This document shows, piece after piece, positions 1 through 8,800 of a stretch of 64,000 nt of DNA. Under the pieces are notes generated by a model, which was not told the DNA's origin, made no database searches, and saw only the letters and a list, made by a program, of their open reading frames with translations. Location of the stretch: contig CP102274.1 in the NCBI GenBank assembly GCA_025149285.1, positions 82,001 to 146,000 of the forward strand, given 5' to 3'. The translations under genes were made by a program, and so were the position numbers. The DNA is from Hungatella hathewayi. Its GTDB lineage: Bacteria; Bacillota; Clostridia; Lachnospirales; Lachnospiraceae. Positions within the stretch are counted from its first letter, which is position 1, and every line of letters starts with the position of its first letter.

Positions 1-475
1 TCGTGATATAGATGAGAAGCACCTCCAGAAGGTCATGGCATACCTGTTCGTAACCATTCTTTTTCTCTTTGATTTCGCGAAGCATCAGCTGGGAAAAGTT
101 CAGCAGATGCTTTTTTTCAGCGGAATAATTATAGTAACCGTAGTTTTGCGGGGCCTCCGGACTGCCGAAGGAGAAGGTCAGTCCCTCAACGCCGAATACG
201 ATGTACTCCAGCGGTTTGGAATCCATGGATTTTTCCGTGTGTTCCACGTTGGGATTAACGATGACCATGTCGTGTTCCTTAACCGTGATCAGCTGGTCTT
301 CTACCAGGAATTTTCCCAGGCCGCTGATGACATAGAACAGCTCGGTGAAGTGATGGGTGTGGGGAAGACTCTGCCAGTCGCCTTCGTATTTGGAGGTAGA
401 GGCATACAGAAGCTGGAAATTCAGTTTTTGGAGCGTTTCGAGATTCTTGTCAAAATTCAATCGTTCATTACTCAT
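1..475 (-). CDS. AraC-family regulator, N-terminal part (cut by window edge)
   Basis: Only the N-terminal ~158 residues are in the window; the C-terminus and any AraC HTH lie beyond the left edge. The visible part starts MSNERLNFDKNLETLQK and continues as a cupin-like sugar-sensing domain (residues ~20-110) with the H-T-H-H-F-T-E-L-F-Y pattern typical of AraC-type ligand-binding halves. The start is set by an AGAGGTG ribosome site just upstream on the minus strand. It is transcribed away from the ABC importer/GH112 operon across a 286-bp gap that holds that operon's promoter, so it is the likely regulator of that operon (inference). The AraC assignment rests on the cupin half only. Confidence 0.8.
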   Translation of the reverse strand, partial: MSNERLNFDKNLETLQKLNFQLLYASTSKYEGDWQSLPHTHHFTELFYVISGLGKFLVEDQLITVKEHDMVIVNPNVEHTEKSMDSKPLEYIVFGVEGLTFSFGSPEAPQNYGYYNYSAEKKHLLNFSQLMLREIKEKKNGYEQVCHDLLEVLLIYIT

Positions 476-675
476 AGAGGCACCTCTTTGTTTTTAAGGG
501 TTTTTTACCTATTTTACATAAAAAAAGCAAAATAGTAATAAAAGAGTTGTTTAAAATACGTGAAAATACCGGATATATCCCGTTTATATTGTTTATTATA
601 GGTGATATGTGTGGAAAAGAAAAGTATTTTATTGTTCTTAAAGCAAGATATATAAAAAATGAAGCAAGAATAACG

Positions 676-704
676 TTGAAACTGGGGGAACAATACAATA
701 TACT
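676..704 (+). promoter_or_regulatory. Sigma-A promoter of the galactoside importer/GH112 operon
   Basis: TTGAAA at 676-681 and TATACT at 699-704 are separated by exactly 17 bp. Transcription should start near 711, about 50 nt before the binding-protein gene. The remainder of the 476-761 gap is AT-rich and is the likely place for AraC-type binding; no clear repeat was identified there. Confidence 0.7.
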
Positions 705-761
705 GTAACTACAACAAACGGTTCTTGTGCAATATGACAAGGAATGATAAGGAGGATATTT

Positions 762-2195
762 ATGAGAAAGACATTATCCATTCTGCTGGCAGCTTCCATG
801 GTAGCAGCCACACTTGCCGGCTGCGGCTCCAAGCCTGCAGAGACAACCGCTGCCCCGAAGGCAGAAGAGACGACTACGGCAGCAGATGCCGCTAAGACAG
901 AAGAGACCACAGCAGACGCAGCAGAGAGCACCGGTGATCCGGTTACCTTAAAGCTGGCAATTTTTAAAGGCGGATACGGCGACGCATTCTGGACAGCAGT
1001 GACAGACGCCTACACAAAAGCTAATCCGAACGTAACATTTGAGATCGATGCAGACCCGTCCATCGGTGAGAAGGTTAACTCCTCCATGCTGGCCGGCGAC
1101 ATTCCGGATTTCATCTACTGCCCGAGCAGCAATCCGTCCGGCCTTGCACAGAGACTGATCAAGGATCAGGCGCTTGCAGATTTGACAGACGTATTTGAAG
1201 GACCTTTAAAAGGTAAAATCTTAGACGGTTTCCTGGACACTTCTCTTTCCCAGCCGTACGGCGATGGAAAAGTGTATCTGGCTCCTCTGTACTACACAGC
1301 GAACGGCTTATTCTACAATGCAACCTTATTTGAAGAAGCCGGGCTGAATGTACCGACAACCTGGGATGAATTCTTCGCACTTGGCGATGAGATCAAGGGC
1401 AAAGATATCGCCGGTAAGAGCGACCGTTCCTTATTTACATACCAGGGCGGAAACGCACCGGGATACATGGAGACCGTTATCATTCCTCTGCTGACCGCTA
1501 AATTAGGCGTAGAAGGCATGAACGACTGCTTTACCTACAAAGAGGGAGCATGGGACAAAGAAGGCGTAAAAGAAGTATTTGACCTGGTTGCCAAACTGGG
1601 AAGCGGCGGATACTTACTTCCGAATACAACCGGTATTGACCATACGACAGCTCAGACTGCTGTTATGAACGGTTCTGCATTATTCGTTCCGTGTGGTTCC
1701 TGGATCGTTGGCGAGATGGCTGACATCACAGGCGAAGAAATTAACGGTAAGCCGTTTGCATGGGGCTTCGCTCCTGTTCCGGCTATGGATGGAACAACTG
1801 ACAAGTACTTAATGTCTTCTGTAGAAGAAGTTTACATTCCGGCAGCAAGTGAGAATGTTGATGCAGCAAAGGATTTCCTTGCATTCTTATACAGCGATGA
1901 AGCGATCAAGCTGAATGCTGAGAAGACCGGTGGAATTCCGCCAGTCGTTGGCGCTACAGATTTAACAAAAGACATCCTTGATCCGATGATTCTTTCCACA
2001 TTCCAGTCCTTCGACAACGGCTACAAGCCATACATTGGCGGATTTGCAGCAGTTGACAGCGAAGTAGTACCGAAGTCAGAATTCTACGGCCATGTAAATG
2101 CAGTCGTTGATGGAAAAGAAACAGTTGATGACTGGGTTGCAGCCTGCGATAAGCTTTCTGACACGGTAAGAGATTCTCTCGTTACAGCTGAATAA
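762..2195 (+). CDS. Carbohydrate ABC transporter substrate-binding lipoprotein
   Basis: Extracellular solute-binding protein (family 1, MalE/UgpB-like), 477 aa, anchored as a lipoprotein. The signal peptide ends in L-A-G-C with Cys21 as the lipid site, followed by a long Thr/Ala/Glu-rich linker (residues ~24-58) before the folded domain. Typical cluster-1 features are visible, such as the T-T-W-D-E-F hinge region near residue 200. An in-frame ATG at 744 is possible, but AAGGAGGA at 749-756 places the start at 762. It is followed by two permease genes and a GH112 phosphorylase, so galacto-N-biose or lacto-N-biose is the likely ligand (inference from context). No ATPase gene is present; a shared MsmK-type ATPase elsewhere is likely. 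Confidence 0.9.
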   Translation: MRKTLSILLAASMVAATLAGCGSKPAETTAAPKAEETTTAADAAKTEETTADAAESTGDPVTLKLAIFKGGYGDAFWTAVTDAYTKANPNVTFEIDADPSIGEKVNSSMLAGDIPDFIYCPSSNPSGLAQRLIKDQALADLTDVFEGPLKGKILDGFLDTSLSQPYGDGKVYLAPLYYTANGLFYNATLFEEAGLNVPTTWDEFFALGDEIKGKDIAGKSDRSLFTYQGGNAPGYMETVIIPLLTAKLGVEGMNDCFTYKEGAWDKEGVKEVFDLVAKLGSGGYLLPNTTGIDHTTAQTAVMNGSALFVPCGSWIVGEMADITGEEINGKPFAWGFAPVPAMDGTTDKYLMSSVEEVYIPAASENVDAAKDFLAFLYSDEAIKLNAEKTGGIPPVVGATDLTKDILDPMILSTFQSFDNGYKPYIGGFAAVDSEVVPKSEFYGHVNAVVDGKETVDDWVAACDKLSDTVRDSLVTAE

Positions 2196-2224
2196 GGAAA
2201 GCAATAACTGAATAAAGCATAATT

Positions 2225-2260
2225 TTAGTGCCTGAATTGTCCCTGACAGTCAGGCACTAA
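2225..2260 (+). other. Intercistronic hairpin between binding protein and permease genes
   Basis: An 11-bp perfect stem (TTAGTGCCTGA at 2225-2235 with TCAGGCACTAA at 2250-2260) encloses a 14-nt loop. There is no T-tract, so it is more likely an mRNA-stabilising or partial-termination element that raises binding-protein expression over the permeases, as known for MalE-type operons. The function is inference. Confidence 0.55.
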
Positions 2261-2312
2261 TCAATAAGAGGTAAATGATAAGAGATAATCATAATAGAAA
2301 GGTGAGGTGCAG

Positions 2313-3206
2313 ATGAACGGATTAGCCCAGAGGAAGAAAAAAGAGAAACGATTCCTGGCCTGCTGTGTAGCTCCTGCATTGATAGGGTTCTGCCTGTTTA
2401 TACTCTATCCGGCATTTCAGGTGTTCCGGATGTCGTTATATAAATGGAGCGGCGGTACTGGAAAAAAGACCTTTATAGGTATTAATAACTTTGTGACACT
2501 GTTTACAAGTGATAAATTCTGGCTTGCATTTGTAAATACGCTGTTTCTCATGGTATTTGTTACAATTGTTACCATGGCGCTGTCCCTGTTTTTTGCGGCA
2601 ATTATCAGCAGGGGTAAATTAAAAGAGGCAAATTTATATAGAATTGTATTATTCTTCCCGAATGTCCTTTCTATTGTTGTAATCGGTATTATTTTTAAAA
2701 ATCTGTTTAACCCCCTGACCGGTATTGTCAATTCCTTTTTATCAGCCATGGGAAAGGCCAATCTGCCTAACTGGCTGGGAGACAGTAAGTATGTACTGTG
2801 GGTAATTGCCCTGGCCATGATCTGGCAGGCGGTTGGTTACTACATGGTTATGTACATAGCCGGAATGGATGGTGTTTCCGCGGAGCTTTATGAGGTATCT
2901 GAACTGGAAGGCGCCAATAAAATTCAGGAATTTTTCAAGATCACACTTCCGCTTATCTGGCCGACAGTCCGTACGACACTGGTATTCTTTATTCTGTCCA
3001 CCATGAACATGAGTTTCCAGTTCGTTACAGTTATGACCAACGGAGAACCTCAGGGCCATTCCGAGGTGCTCTTATCCTATGTCAACAAGCAGGCCTTCAG
3101 CAACGCAAACTTTGGATATGCAATGTCCGTTTCCGTCGTTGTTTTCCTGTTTTCCTTTATCCTGTCACTCATCGCTCAGGCGCTGACTGCCAGGAAAGAC
3201 AGTTAA
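2313..3206 (+). CDS. Sugar ABC transporter permease, MalF/UgpA type
   Basis: Integral membrane protein of 297 aa with about six transmembrane segments and the binding-protein-dependent permease domain. The EAA-like cytoplasmic loop (E-L-Y-E-V-S-E-L-E-G-A-N, residues ~190-202) contacts the ATPase. ATG 2313 is preferred over the in-frame GTG at 2307 because the AAGGTGAGG ribosome site ends at 2307. It is the first of two permeases in the operon; the second begins 18 bp downstream. The pair would move the ligand captured by the upstream lipoprotein. Confidence 0.9.
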   Translation: MNGLAQRKKKEKRFLACCVAPALIGFCLFILYPAFQVFRMSLYKWSGGTGKKTFIGINNFVTLFTSDKFWLAFVNTLFLMVFVTIVTMALSLFFAAIISRGKLKEANLYRIVLFFPNVLSIVVIGIIFKNLFNPLTGIVNSFLSAMGKANLPNWLGDSKYVLWVIALAMIWQAVGYYMVMYIAGMDGVSAELYEVSELEGANKIQEFFKITLPLIWPTVRTTLVFFILSTMNMSFQFVTVMTNGEPQGHSEVLLSYVNKQAFSNANFGYAMSVSVVVFLFSFILSLIAQALTARKDS

Positions 3207-3224
3207 TTGAAGGGAGGAATCAGA

Positions 3225-4067
3225 ATGAGTAAAGAACAAAAAAGTAAAGTCGTCAGACTGTTGCTCCGAATCCTGCTGTTCGTAGCCGTTGTACTGGTTA
3301 TCCTGCCTTTAATCTGGACATTTATATCTGCCTTAAAGGATAATAATGAGATCTCCCAGTTCCCCATGCGTCTTCCGAAAAAGCTTCAGTGGAATAACTT
3401 TGCAAGGGCCTGGACCAACGCGGATATCGGCAAGAACTTCTTAAATTCTATTTTTATTACGGTGTTTTCCATGGTGCTGTCACTCGTCATGGTGGTTCCG
3501 GCTTCCTATGCGCTGGGCAGATATAAAGGCAAGATCCTGACGCCGGTGAAAGCGCTGTTTATGGCCGGTATGTTTATTCAGAAGAACTATCTGGTAGTGC
3601 CGCTGTTCTTACAGCTGTTAAGCTTTAATATGTTAAACAGCCGTGTGGCCATGTGTATTGTTTATGCCTGCACAACGCTCCCGTTCTATATCTTCCTGAT
3701 GTCCGGATTTATGGAAGGGATCGATAATGCATATGTGGAGGCTGCCGGGATCGACGGCGCCAGCCATTTCCGGACCATGGTGAGCGTGGTTTTCCCCATG
3801 TGTAAACCGGGTGTTGCAACGATGCTGATGTTCTCTTTTATGGAATACTGGAATGAGTACATTCTGGCCCTTCAGTTCCTGCGGGATGATACCAAGAAGA
3901 CTCTGCCGGTAGGTCTTAAAAACATTATGGAGCAGGCAAGATTTGCGACAGACTGGGGTGCATTGTTTGCCGCTATGGTGATTGTTATGATTCCGACCAT
4001 GATCTTCTATCTGATGGTACAGAAGAAACTGACGTCAGGTCTGAGCATGGGTGGATTAAAGGGTTAA
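3225..4067 (+). CDS. Sugar ABC transporter permease, MalG type
   Basis: Second permease, 280 aa, about six membrane segments. It has a clear EAA motif, E-A-A-G-I-D-G-A-S-H-F (residues ~178-188), and the usual conserved C-terminal region rich in Gly/Leu. The start at ATG 3225 follows AAGGGAGGA at 3210-3218; upstream in-frame codons have no ribosome site. It lies between the MalF-type permease and the GH112 gene (40-bp gap), so transporter and phosphorylase are co-transcribed and import is followed directly by intracellular phosphorolysis. Confidence 0.9.
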   Translation: MSKEQKSKVVRLLLRILLFVAVVLVILPLIWTFISALKDNNEISQFPMRLPKKLQWNNFARAWTNADIGKNFLNSIFITVFSMVLSLVMVVPASYALGRYKGKILTPVKALFMAGMFIQKNYLVVPLFLQLLSFNMLNSRVAMCIVYACTTLPFYIFLMSGFMEGIDNAYVEAAGIDGASHFRTMVSVVFPMCKPGVATMLMFSFMEYWNEYILALQFLRDDTKKTLPVGLKNIMEQARFATDWGALFAAMVIVMIPTMIFYLMVQKKLTSGLSMGGLKG

Positions 4068-4107
4068 TACTGAAACTGAAAGATTTTGAGAGAGGACAAA
4101 ACTGACT

Positions 4108-6264
4108 ATGAATGAGATTACCGGAAGACTTACCCTGCCTACGGATGTGGACATGGTAGATGAGACAATCCGACTGAAAAATCTGCTGGGGGCCGACGCC
4201 CTTCGTGACTGTGACGGAACGAATATGCCGGAGGAGCTGTTAAAACTGGACGGCAAGATTTACGCCACCTATTATACAACGAGAAAAGATAATGACTGGG
4301 CCATGCAGAATCCGGAGGAGGTTCAGCAGGAATATTTAATCAGCGACCGGATCACGGCACGGGGGGAGACGCTTCGCATCGAACTGATGCACGGCTTCCA
4401 CACCGAGCAGTTAAAGGTCAACACCATCGATGATCCAAAGCGCTGGTGGGAAGTAATCGACCGGACAACCGGTGAAGTGGTTCCTGTGACCGACTGGGAG
4501 TACGACGAGGCTTCCGGAGAGGTCGGGATTAAGACGATACCATATCACGAGTATACGGTAAGCTTCCTGGCTTTTTTGATCTGGGATCCGGTACATATGT
4601 ACAACTTCATCACCAATGACTGGAAAGATGCCGAGCATCAGATGACTTTTGACGTCCGGCAGCCAAAGACTCAGGTCTTCGTTAAGAATAAGTTAAAACG
4701 CTGGTGCGAGGAGAATCCGGATGTGGATGTAGTCCGTTTTACTACCTTCTTCCATCAGTTTACCTTAACCTTTGATGATAAAAAACGAGAGAAATACGTG
4801 GAGTGGTTTGGCTACAGTGCCAGTGTCAGCCCCTATATTCTGGAGCAGTTCGAGAAATGGGCCGGTTATAAGTTCCGTCCGGAATACATCGTGGATCAGG
4901 GATATCATAACTCCTGCTTCCGTGTACCGTCGAAAGAATTCCGCGATTTTATTGAATTCCAGCAGATTGAGGTAAGCAGGCTGGCCAAAGAGATGGTGGA
5001 TATCGTCCACAGCTATGGCAAGGAAGCCATGATGTTCCTGGGAGACCACTGGATTGGAACAGAGCCCTTTGGCAAATATTTTGCGGGGATAGGCCTTGAT
5101 TCTGTCGTTGGTTCCGTAGGCGATGGTGTAACCATGCGCATGATATCAGATATCAAAGGTGTGGAATATACGGAGGGCCGGCTGCTTCCCTATTTCTTCC
5201 CGGATGTATTCTGCGAAGGAGGAGATCCGATTGGAGAGGCGGAAGACAACTGGATGAAGGCCAGAAGAGCCATGCTGCGTTCCCCGCTGGACCGTATCGG
5301 ATACGGCGGTTACTTAAAGCTGGCGATCGAGTGGCCGGGCTTTATTGAAGAAATCCAGAAAGTGGTGGGAGAGTTCCGCCAGATTCAGGAAAATATGGCT
5401 GGAAGCCGTTCTCATATGGCGCCGTTTAAAGTGGCTGTCTTAAACTGCTGGGGCGCGCTGAGAGGCTTTATGGCCAATGAGGTTCACCACGCCATTTATC
5501 ACAGGGAGATCTATTCCTATGTCGGTGTTCTGGAGTGCTTAAGCGGTATGCCGATCGATGTGGAATTTATTGACTTCGACCAGCTCAGAGAGGGAATCGA
5601 CCCAGACATTAAGGTCATCATCAATTCCGGCGACGCTTACACTGCGTGGAGCGGAGGAGACAACTGGAAGGATGAGAAGGTCGTGACGGCTGTCCGCCGC
5701 TTCGTAGATCAGGGAGGCGGATTGATCGGAGTGGGAGAGCCGACCGCCTGCCAGCATCAGGGACGTTACTTCCAGCTGAGCGATGTACTGGGAGTTGACC
5801 GCGAGATGGGATTCTCTTTAAGTACTGACAAGTACAATGAGTTGAATCAGGAGCATTTTATTCTGGAAGATATCGAAGGCGAAATTGACTTCGGTGAGAG
5901 CAAGAGCCGGATCTACGCTCAGGGCGACCACTATCAGATTCTCAACAAGGACGGAGAATACAGCCGTCTCGTTGTAAATGAATACGGTCAGGGCCGCAGC
6001 GTCTACTTTACCGGTCTTCCTTATTCTCCCCAGAACTGCCGAATCCTGCTTCGCGCCATATACTACGCGGCTCATAAAGAAGAGGAAATGAAGAAATATT
6101 ATGTAACCAACGTAGATACGGAGGTCGCTGCATATGAGAAGACAAAGAAGATTGTAGTGATCAACAATTCAAAGGAGCCGAAGACGACGGAATTGTATGT
6201 GGAAGGCGTGTTGAAATGCCGTCTTGACATGGATCCCATGGAGATGCGGTGGATCGATATGTAA
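4108..6264 (+). CDS. GH112 1,3-beta-galactosyl-N-acetylhexosamine phosphorylase
   Basis: Cytosolic inverting phosphorylase of 718 aa, the full length of the family. GH112 enzymes split Gal-beta-1,3-GlcNAc (lacto-N-biose), Gal-beta-1,3-GalNAc (galacto-N-biose) or Gal-beta-1,4-rhamnose with phosphate to give alpha-galactose-1-phosphate. The G-D-H-W-I-G motif puts Asp at residue 313, matching the general acid position I recall for the Bifidobacterium enzyme; Arg210 and Tyr165-Asn166 also fall at recalled substrate-binding positions. Residues 161-162 are Pro-Val; Val162 would fit a LNB/GNB enzyme rather than a Gal-rhamnose enzyme, but this is from memory. Last gene of the importer operon and followed by a terminator. 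Mucin and milk glycan disaccharides are the likely substrates. Confidence 0.93.
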   Translation: MNEITGRLTLPTDVDMVDETIRLKNLLGADALRDCDGTNMPEELLKLDGKIYATYYTTRKDNDWAMQNPEEVQQEYLISDRITARGETLRIELMHGFHTEQLKVNTIDDPKRWWEVIDRTTGEVVPVTDWEYDEASGEVGIKTIPYHEYTVSFLAFLIWDPVHMYNFITNDWKDAEHQMTFDVRQPKTQVFVKNKLKRWCEENPDVDVVRFTTFFHQFTLTFDDKKREKYVEWFGYSASVSPYILEQFEKWAGYKFRPEYIVDQGYHNSCFRVPSKEFRDFIEFQQIEVSRLAKEMVDIVHSYGKEAMMFLGDHWIGTEPFGKYFAGIGLDSVVGSVGDGVTMRMISDIKGVEYTEGRLLPYFFPDVFCEGGDPIGEAEDNWMKARRAMLRSPLDRIGYGGYLKLAIEWPGFIEEIQKVVGEFRQIQENMAGSRSHMAPFKVAVLNCWGALRGFMANEVHHAIYHREIYSYVGVLECLSGMPIDVEFIDFDQLREGIDPDIKVIINSGDAYTAWSGGDNWKDEKVVTAVRRFVDQGGGLIGVGEPTACQHQGRYFQLSDVLGVDREMGFSLSTDKYNELNQEHFILEDIEGEIDFGESKSRIYAQGDHYQILNKDGEYSRLVVNEYGQGRSVYFTGLPYSPQNCRILLRAIYYAAHKEEEMKKYYVTNVDTEVAAYEKTKKIVVINNSKEPKTTELYVEGVLKCRLDMDPMEMRWIDM

Positions 6265-6295
6265 AACAATCAAATATGTGATGATCAGAAAAAGA

Positions 6296-6345
6296 AAAAG
6301 GTATTCAGCAGCCGGGAACGGCCATGGAATGCCTTTTTTCCTTTT
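6296..6345 (+). terminator. Intrinsic terminator of the ABC/GH112 operon
   Basis: An 11-bp stem (6296-6306 with 6327-6337, one G-U pair) with a GC-rich inner hairpin is followed by a T-rich run. It isolates the importer/GH112 operon from the GH2 gene. Confidence 0.75.
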
Positions 6346-6408
6346 TATGCCAGAGCAAAGTAAGAATTAGTAAAAATATTGGCTAAAATTCAAAAATACA
6401 TGAAATTA

Positions 6409-6465
6409 TCCTCTCTGTTTTCCCTTCTCTGTTCTATAATGGTACCATAATCAATACAGAGAGGA
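6409..6465. promoter_or_regulatory. Promoter with 10-bp inverted repeat in front of the GH2 gene
   Basis: TATAAT at 6435-6440 is a perfect -10, but no good -35 is present at 17 bp, which suggests activator dependence. A perfect inverted repeat, TCCTCTCTGT at 6409-6418 and ACAGAGAGGA at 6456-6465, brackets the -10. The right arm also contains the gene's AGAGAGG ribosome site. Confidence 0.5.
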
Positions 6466-6474
6466 CATTACGGA

Positions 6475-8763
6475 ATGAGAAAAACGGTATGTATAAATGA
6501 AAACTGGTTCTTTTCAAAGACATGCGGAGTACTTCCCGACGCTCTGCCTGCCGGCTGGGAAAAAGTAAATTTGCCCCATACGTGGAATGCGGCAGACGGT
6601 CAGGATGGAGGCAATGATTATTACAGGGGGATCTGCTGGTATGCGAGGTCCCTTTACCAGCCTTGCGGGACTGACGGGCTGAGAAGCTATCTGGAATTTG
6701 AAGGGGCGGCGATGGCGGCGTCCGTATATGTAAATGGAACCAATGTGTGCAGCCATGAAGGCGGATATTCGACCTTCCGCGCGGATATCACAGACCATCT
6801 GCGGGTCGGAGAGAACTTGATCTGTGTATCTGTGGACAACGGAGTAAATGACCGGATTTATCCGCAGATGGCGGATTTTACGTTTTATGGAGGTCTCTAC
6901 CGGAATGTAAACCTGATAATAGTACCGGAAACTCATTTTAACCTGGACTATTATGGCGCACCGGGTCTTGCATACACTGCAAAGACAGAGGGAGAAACTG
7001 CGGCCGTGGAACTGAAGGCCTGGGTCACGGCTCCGGAAACGGGAGACAGCGTCTGCTTTACGATTCTGGACAGCCAGGGCATCACAGCGGCTCAGGGCTA
7101 TACTCCGGCGGAAGCGTGCAGCAGTACGGTGCTCTGCCTGACATCTCCTCATGTATGGCAGGGAGTTTTAGATCCTTATCTGTATACCGTAAGGGCAGAG
7201 CTTGTACGCCGGAATGAGAGAATCGACTGTGTAAACGTTAAAATGGGAATCAGGGAATTTTCTGTTGACCCTGAAAAGGGATTTCTTTTAAATGGTATCC
7301 CTACCCCGCTGCGCGGCGTTTCCCGTCATCAGGACAGACTCTGTGTCGGGAGCGCGCTGACAAGAGAGCAGAATCTTGAGGATGCCGCATTGATCCGGGA
7401 GATTGGCGCCAATACAGTTCGTCTGGCCCACTACCAGCACAGCCAGGATTTCTATGAGGCGTGTGACGCCATGGGATTTGTTGTATGGGCGGAAATCCCG
7501 TTTATTTCGCGTATGAGCGGCAATCCGGCCGCCCATGAAAACTGTATTCTGCAGCTGAAGGAACTGATTTTACAGAACTATAACCATCCGTCGATCTGCT
7601 TCTGGGGAATCTCCAACGAGATTACGATTGGCGGCGACAGCCCGCAGCTTCACCGGAATTTAAGAGAACTGAACGATCTGGCTCACGCCATGGACTCCAC
7701 GCGGCTCACAACCATGGCTCACATCTCGATGCTGGAGCCGGATAATGAGCAGGTGTATCTCACGGATGTGATGAGCTATAACCACTATTTTGGCTGGTAT
7801 GGCGGCAAGCTGACAGGGACGGAGGCCTGGATGGACAAGTTCCATGAGGCGCATCCGAACCGCCCGGTAGGGATATCCGAGTACGGAGCGGAGGCCAACA
7901 TCACGTACCACAGTTCCGAACCGAGATGCCGGGATTACAGTGAGGAATACCAGGCTCTGTATCATGAGCACCTGGCTGAGGTTATCAGCCGCCGGCCGTA
8001 CATCTGGGCGACCCATGTGTGGAACATGTTCGATTTCGGCTGCGACGCCAGAGACGAGGGCGGTGTAAAAGGGCGCAACAACAAGGGGCTTGTCACGCTG
8101 GACCGAACCATAAAAAAAGACGCTTTTTATATCTATAAAGCATACTGGAGCAGAGAACCGTTTGTTCATATCTGCGGAAGGAGATTCGCGAGGCGGACCG
8201 GAGATTTTCTGAGTGTTAAGGTATATTCCAACCTGCCGGATGTGACGCTGTTTCTGGACGGTATCAGGATCGCGGACCGGATGGGGGATAAGGTATTTGA
8301 ATTTCAGGAGATTCCGTGGACGGAGGGGATTCATTTTGTCCGGGCCGTGGGGCAGGACTGCGAAGACTGTATCACTCTGGAACGGGTCACTGAGCCGTGG
8401 GAGCCGTATATTCTCGTGGACGAGGAAGCGGCCCAGGGAGACGGGGCGGCTAACTGGTTTACAAACCTGATCGTGGAGACTCCTCCGGAAATGACGTTCG
8501 ATCCGCAGTATTTTTCCGTGAAAGACAGAATCCGGGAATTACTCGGATGCAATGAGGCGATGGAGGCAGTCGTCGGAGCCATGTACTCATCCTCCGGCAT
8601 GAAGTTTAAGAAAAGCATGCTCAGCATGATGGGGGATAACACACTGGAAGATCTCCAGAAGATGATCGATAAGGCATCCGGGGAAGAAAACAGTGTGAAG
8701 CCCTCTATGAAACAGGTTATGACACGGCTGAATGCCGTTCTGCAGACAATCAGGAAATCCTGA
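6475..8763 (+). CDS. GH2 beta-galactosidase-type glycoside hydrolase
   Basis: Cytosolic GH2 enzyme of 762 aa without a signal peptide. Order: N-terminal jelly-roll sugar-binding domain (~1-150), beta-sandwich (~160-262), TIM barrel (~265-590). The acid/base is Glu382 in the S-N-E motif (379-383) and the nucleophile is Glu469 in I-S-E-Y-G-A-E. The overall pattern fits a LacZ-like beta-galactosidase; beta-glucuronidase or another GH2 activity cannot be excluded. The last ~110 residues are helical, charged and unlike the usual GH2 C-terminal domains. The gene has its own promoter, and its stop codon lies inside a terminator hairpin. The downstream AraC and GPH symporter genes likely form its regulon. 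Confidence 0.88.
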   Translation: MRKTVCINENWFFSKTCGVLPDALPAGWEKVNLPHTWNAADGQDGGNDYYRGICWYARSLYQPCGTDGLRSYLEFEGAAMAASVYVNGTNVCSHEGGYSTFRADITDHLRVGENLICVSVDNGVNDRIYPQMADFTFYGGLYRNVNLIIVPETHFNLDYYGAPGLAYTAKTEGETAAVELKAWVTAPETGDSVCFTILDSQGITAAQGYTPAEACSSTVLCLTSPHVWQGVLDPYLYTVRAELVRRNERIDCVNVKMGIREFSVDPEKGFLLNGIPTPLRGVSRHQDRLCVGSALTREQNLEDAALIREIGANTVRLAHYQHSQDFYEACDAMGFVVWAEIPFISRMSGNPAAHENCILQLKELILQNYNHPSICFWGISNEITIGGDSPQLHRNLRELNDLAHAMDSTRLTTMAHISMLEPDNEQVYLTDVMSYNHYFGWYGGKLTGTEAWMDKFHEAHPNRPVGISEYGAEANITYHSSEPRCRDYSEEYQALYHEHLAEVISRRPYIWATHVWNMFDFGCDARDEGGVKGRNNKGLVTLDRTIKKDAFYIYKAYWSREPFVHICGRRFARRTGDFLSVKVYSNLPDVTLFLDGIRIADRMGDKVFEFQEIPWTEGIHFVRAVGQDCEDCITLERVTEPWEPYILVDEEAAQGDGAANWFTNLIVETPPEMTFDPQYFSVKDRIRELLGCNEAMEAVVGAMYSSSGMKFKKSMLSMMGDNTLEDLQKMIDKASGEENSVKPSMKQVMTRLNAVLQTIRKS

Positions 8764-8776
8764 TTGTCTGCTTTTT
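8742..8776 (+). terminator. Intrinsic terminator overlapping the GH2 stop codon
   Basis: GCAGACAATCAGGA (8742-8755) pairs perfectly with 8758-8771 and is followed by TTTTT at 8772-8776. The TGA stop (8761-8763) is in the right arm, so ribosomes finishing GH2 would disturb folding. The AraC gene begins 25 nt downstream and depends on read-through or its own promoter. Confidence 0.8.
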
Positions 8777-8800
8777 GACCCTGTGGGAGGAGGAGGCGTG

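Noticed and set aside
638..931. Ala/Ser/Val-rich open frame opposite the binding-protein gene
   Set aside because: It is the antisense shadow of the lipoprotein's Thr/Ala/Glu linker codons.
7660..8334. 224-codon minus-strand open frame inside GH2
   Set aside because: Complement of a GC-rich GH2 coding region; no ribosome site and no protein family look.
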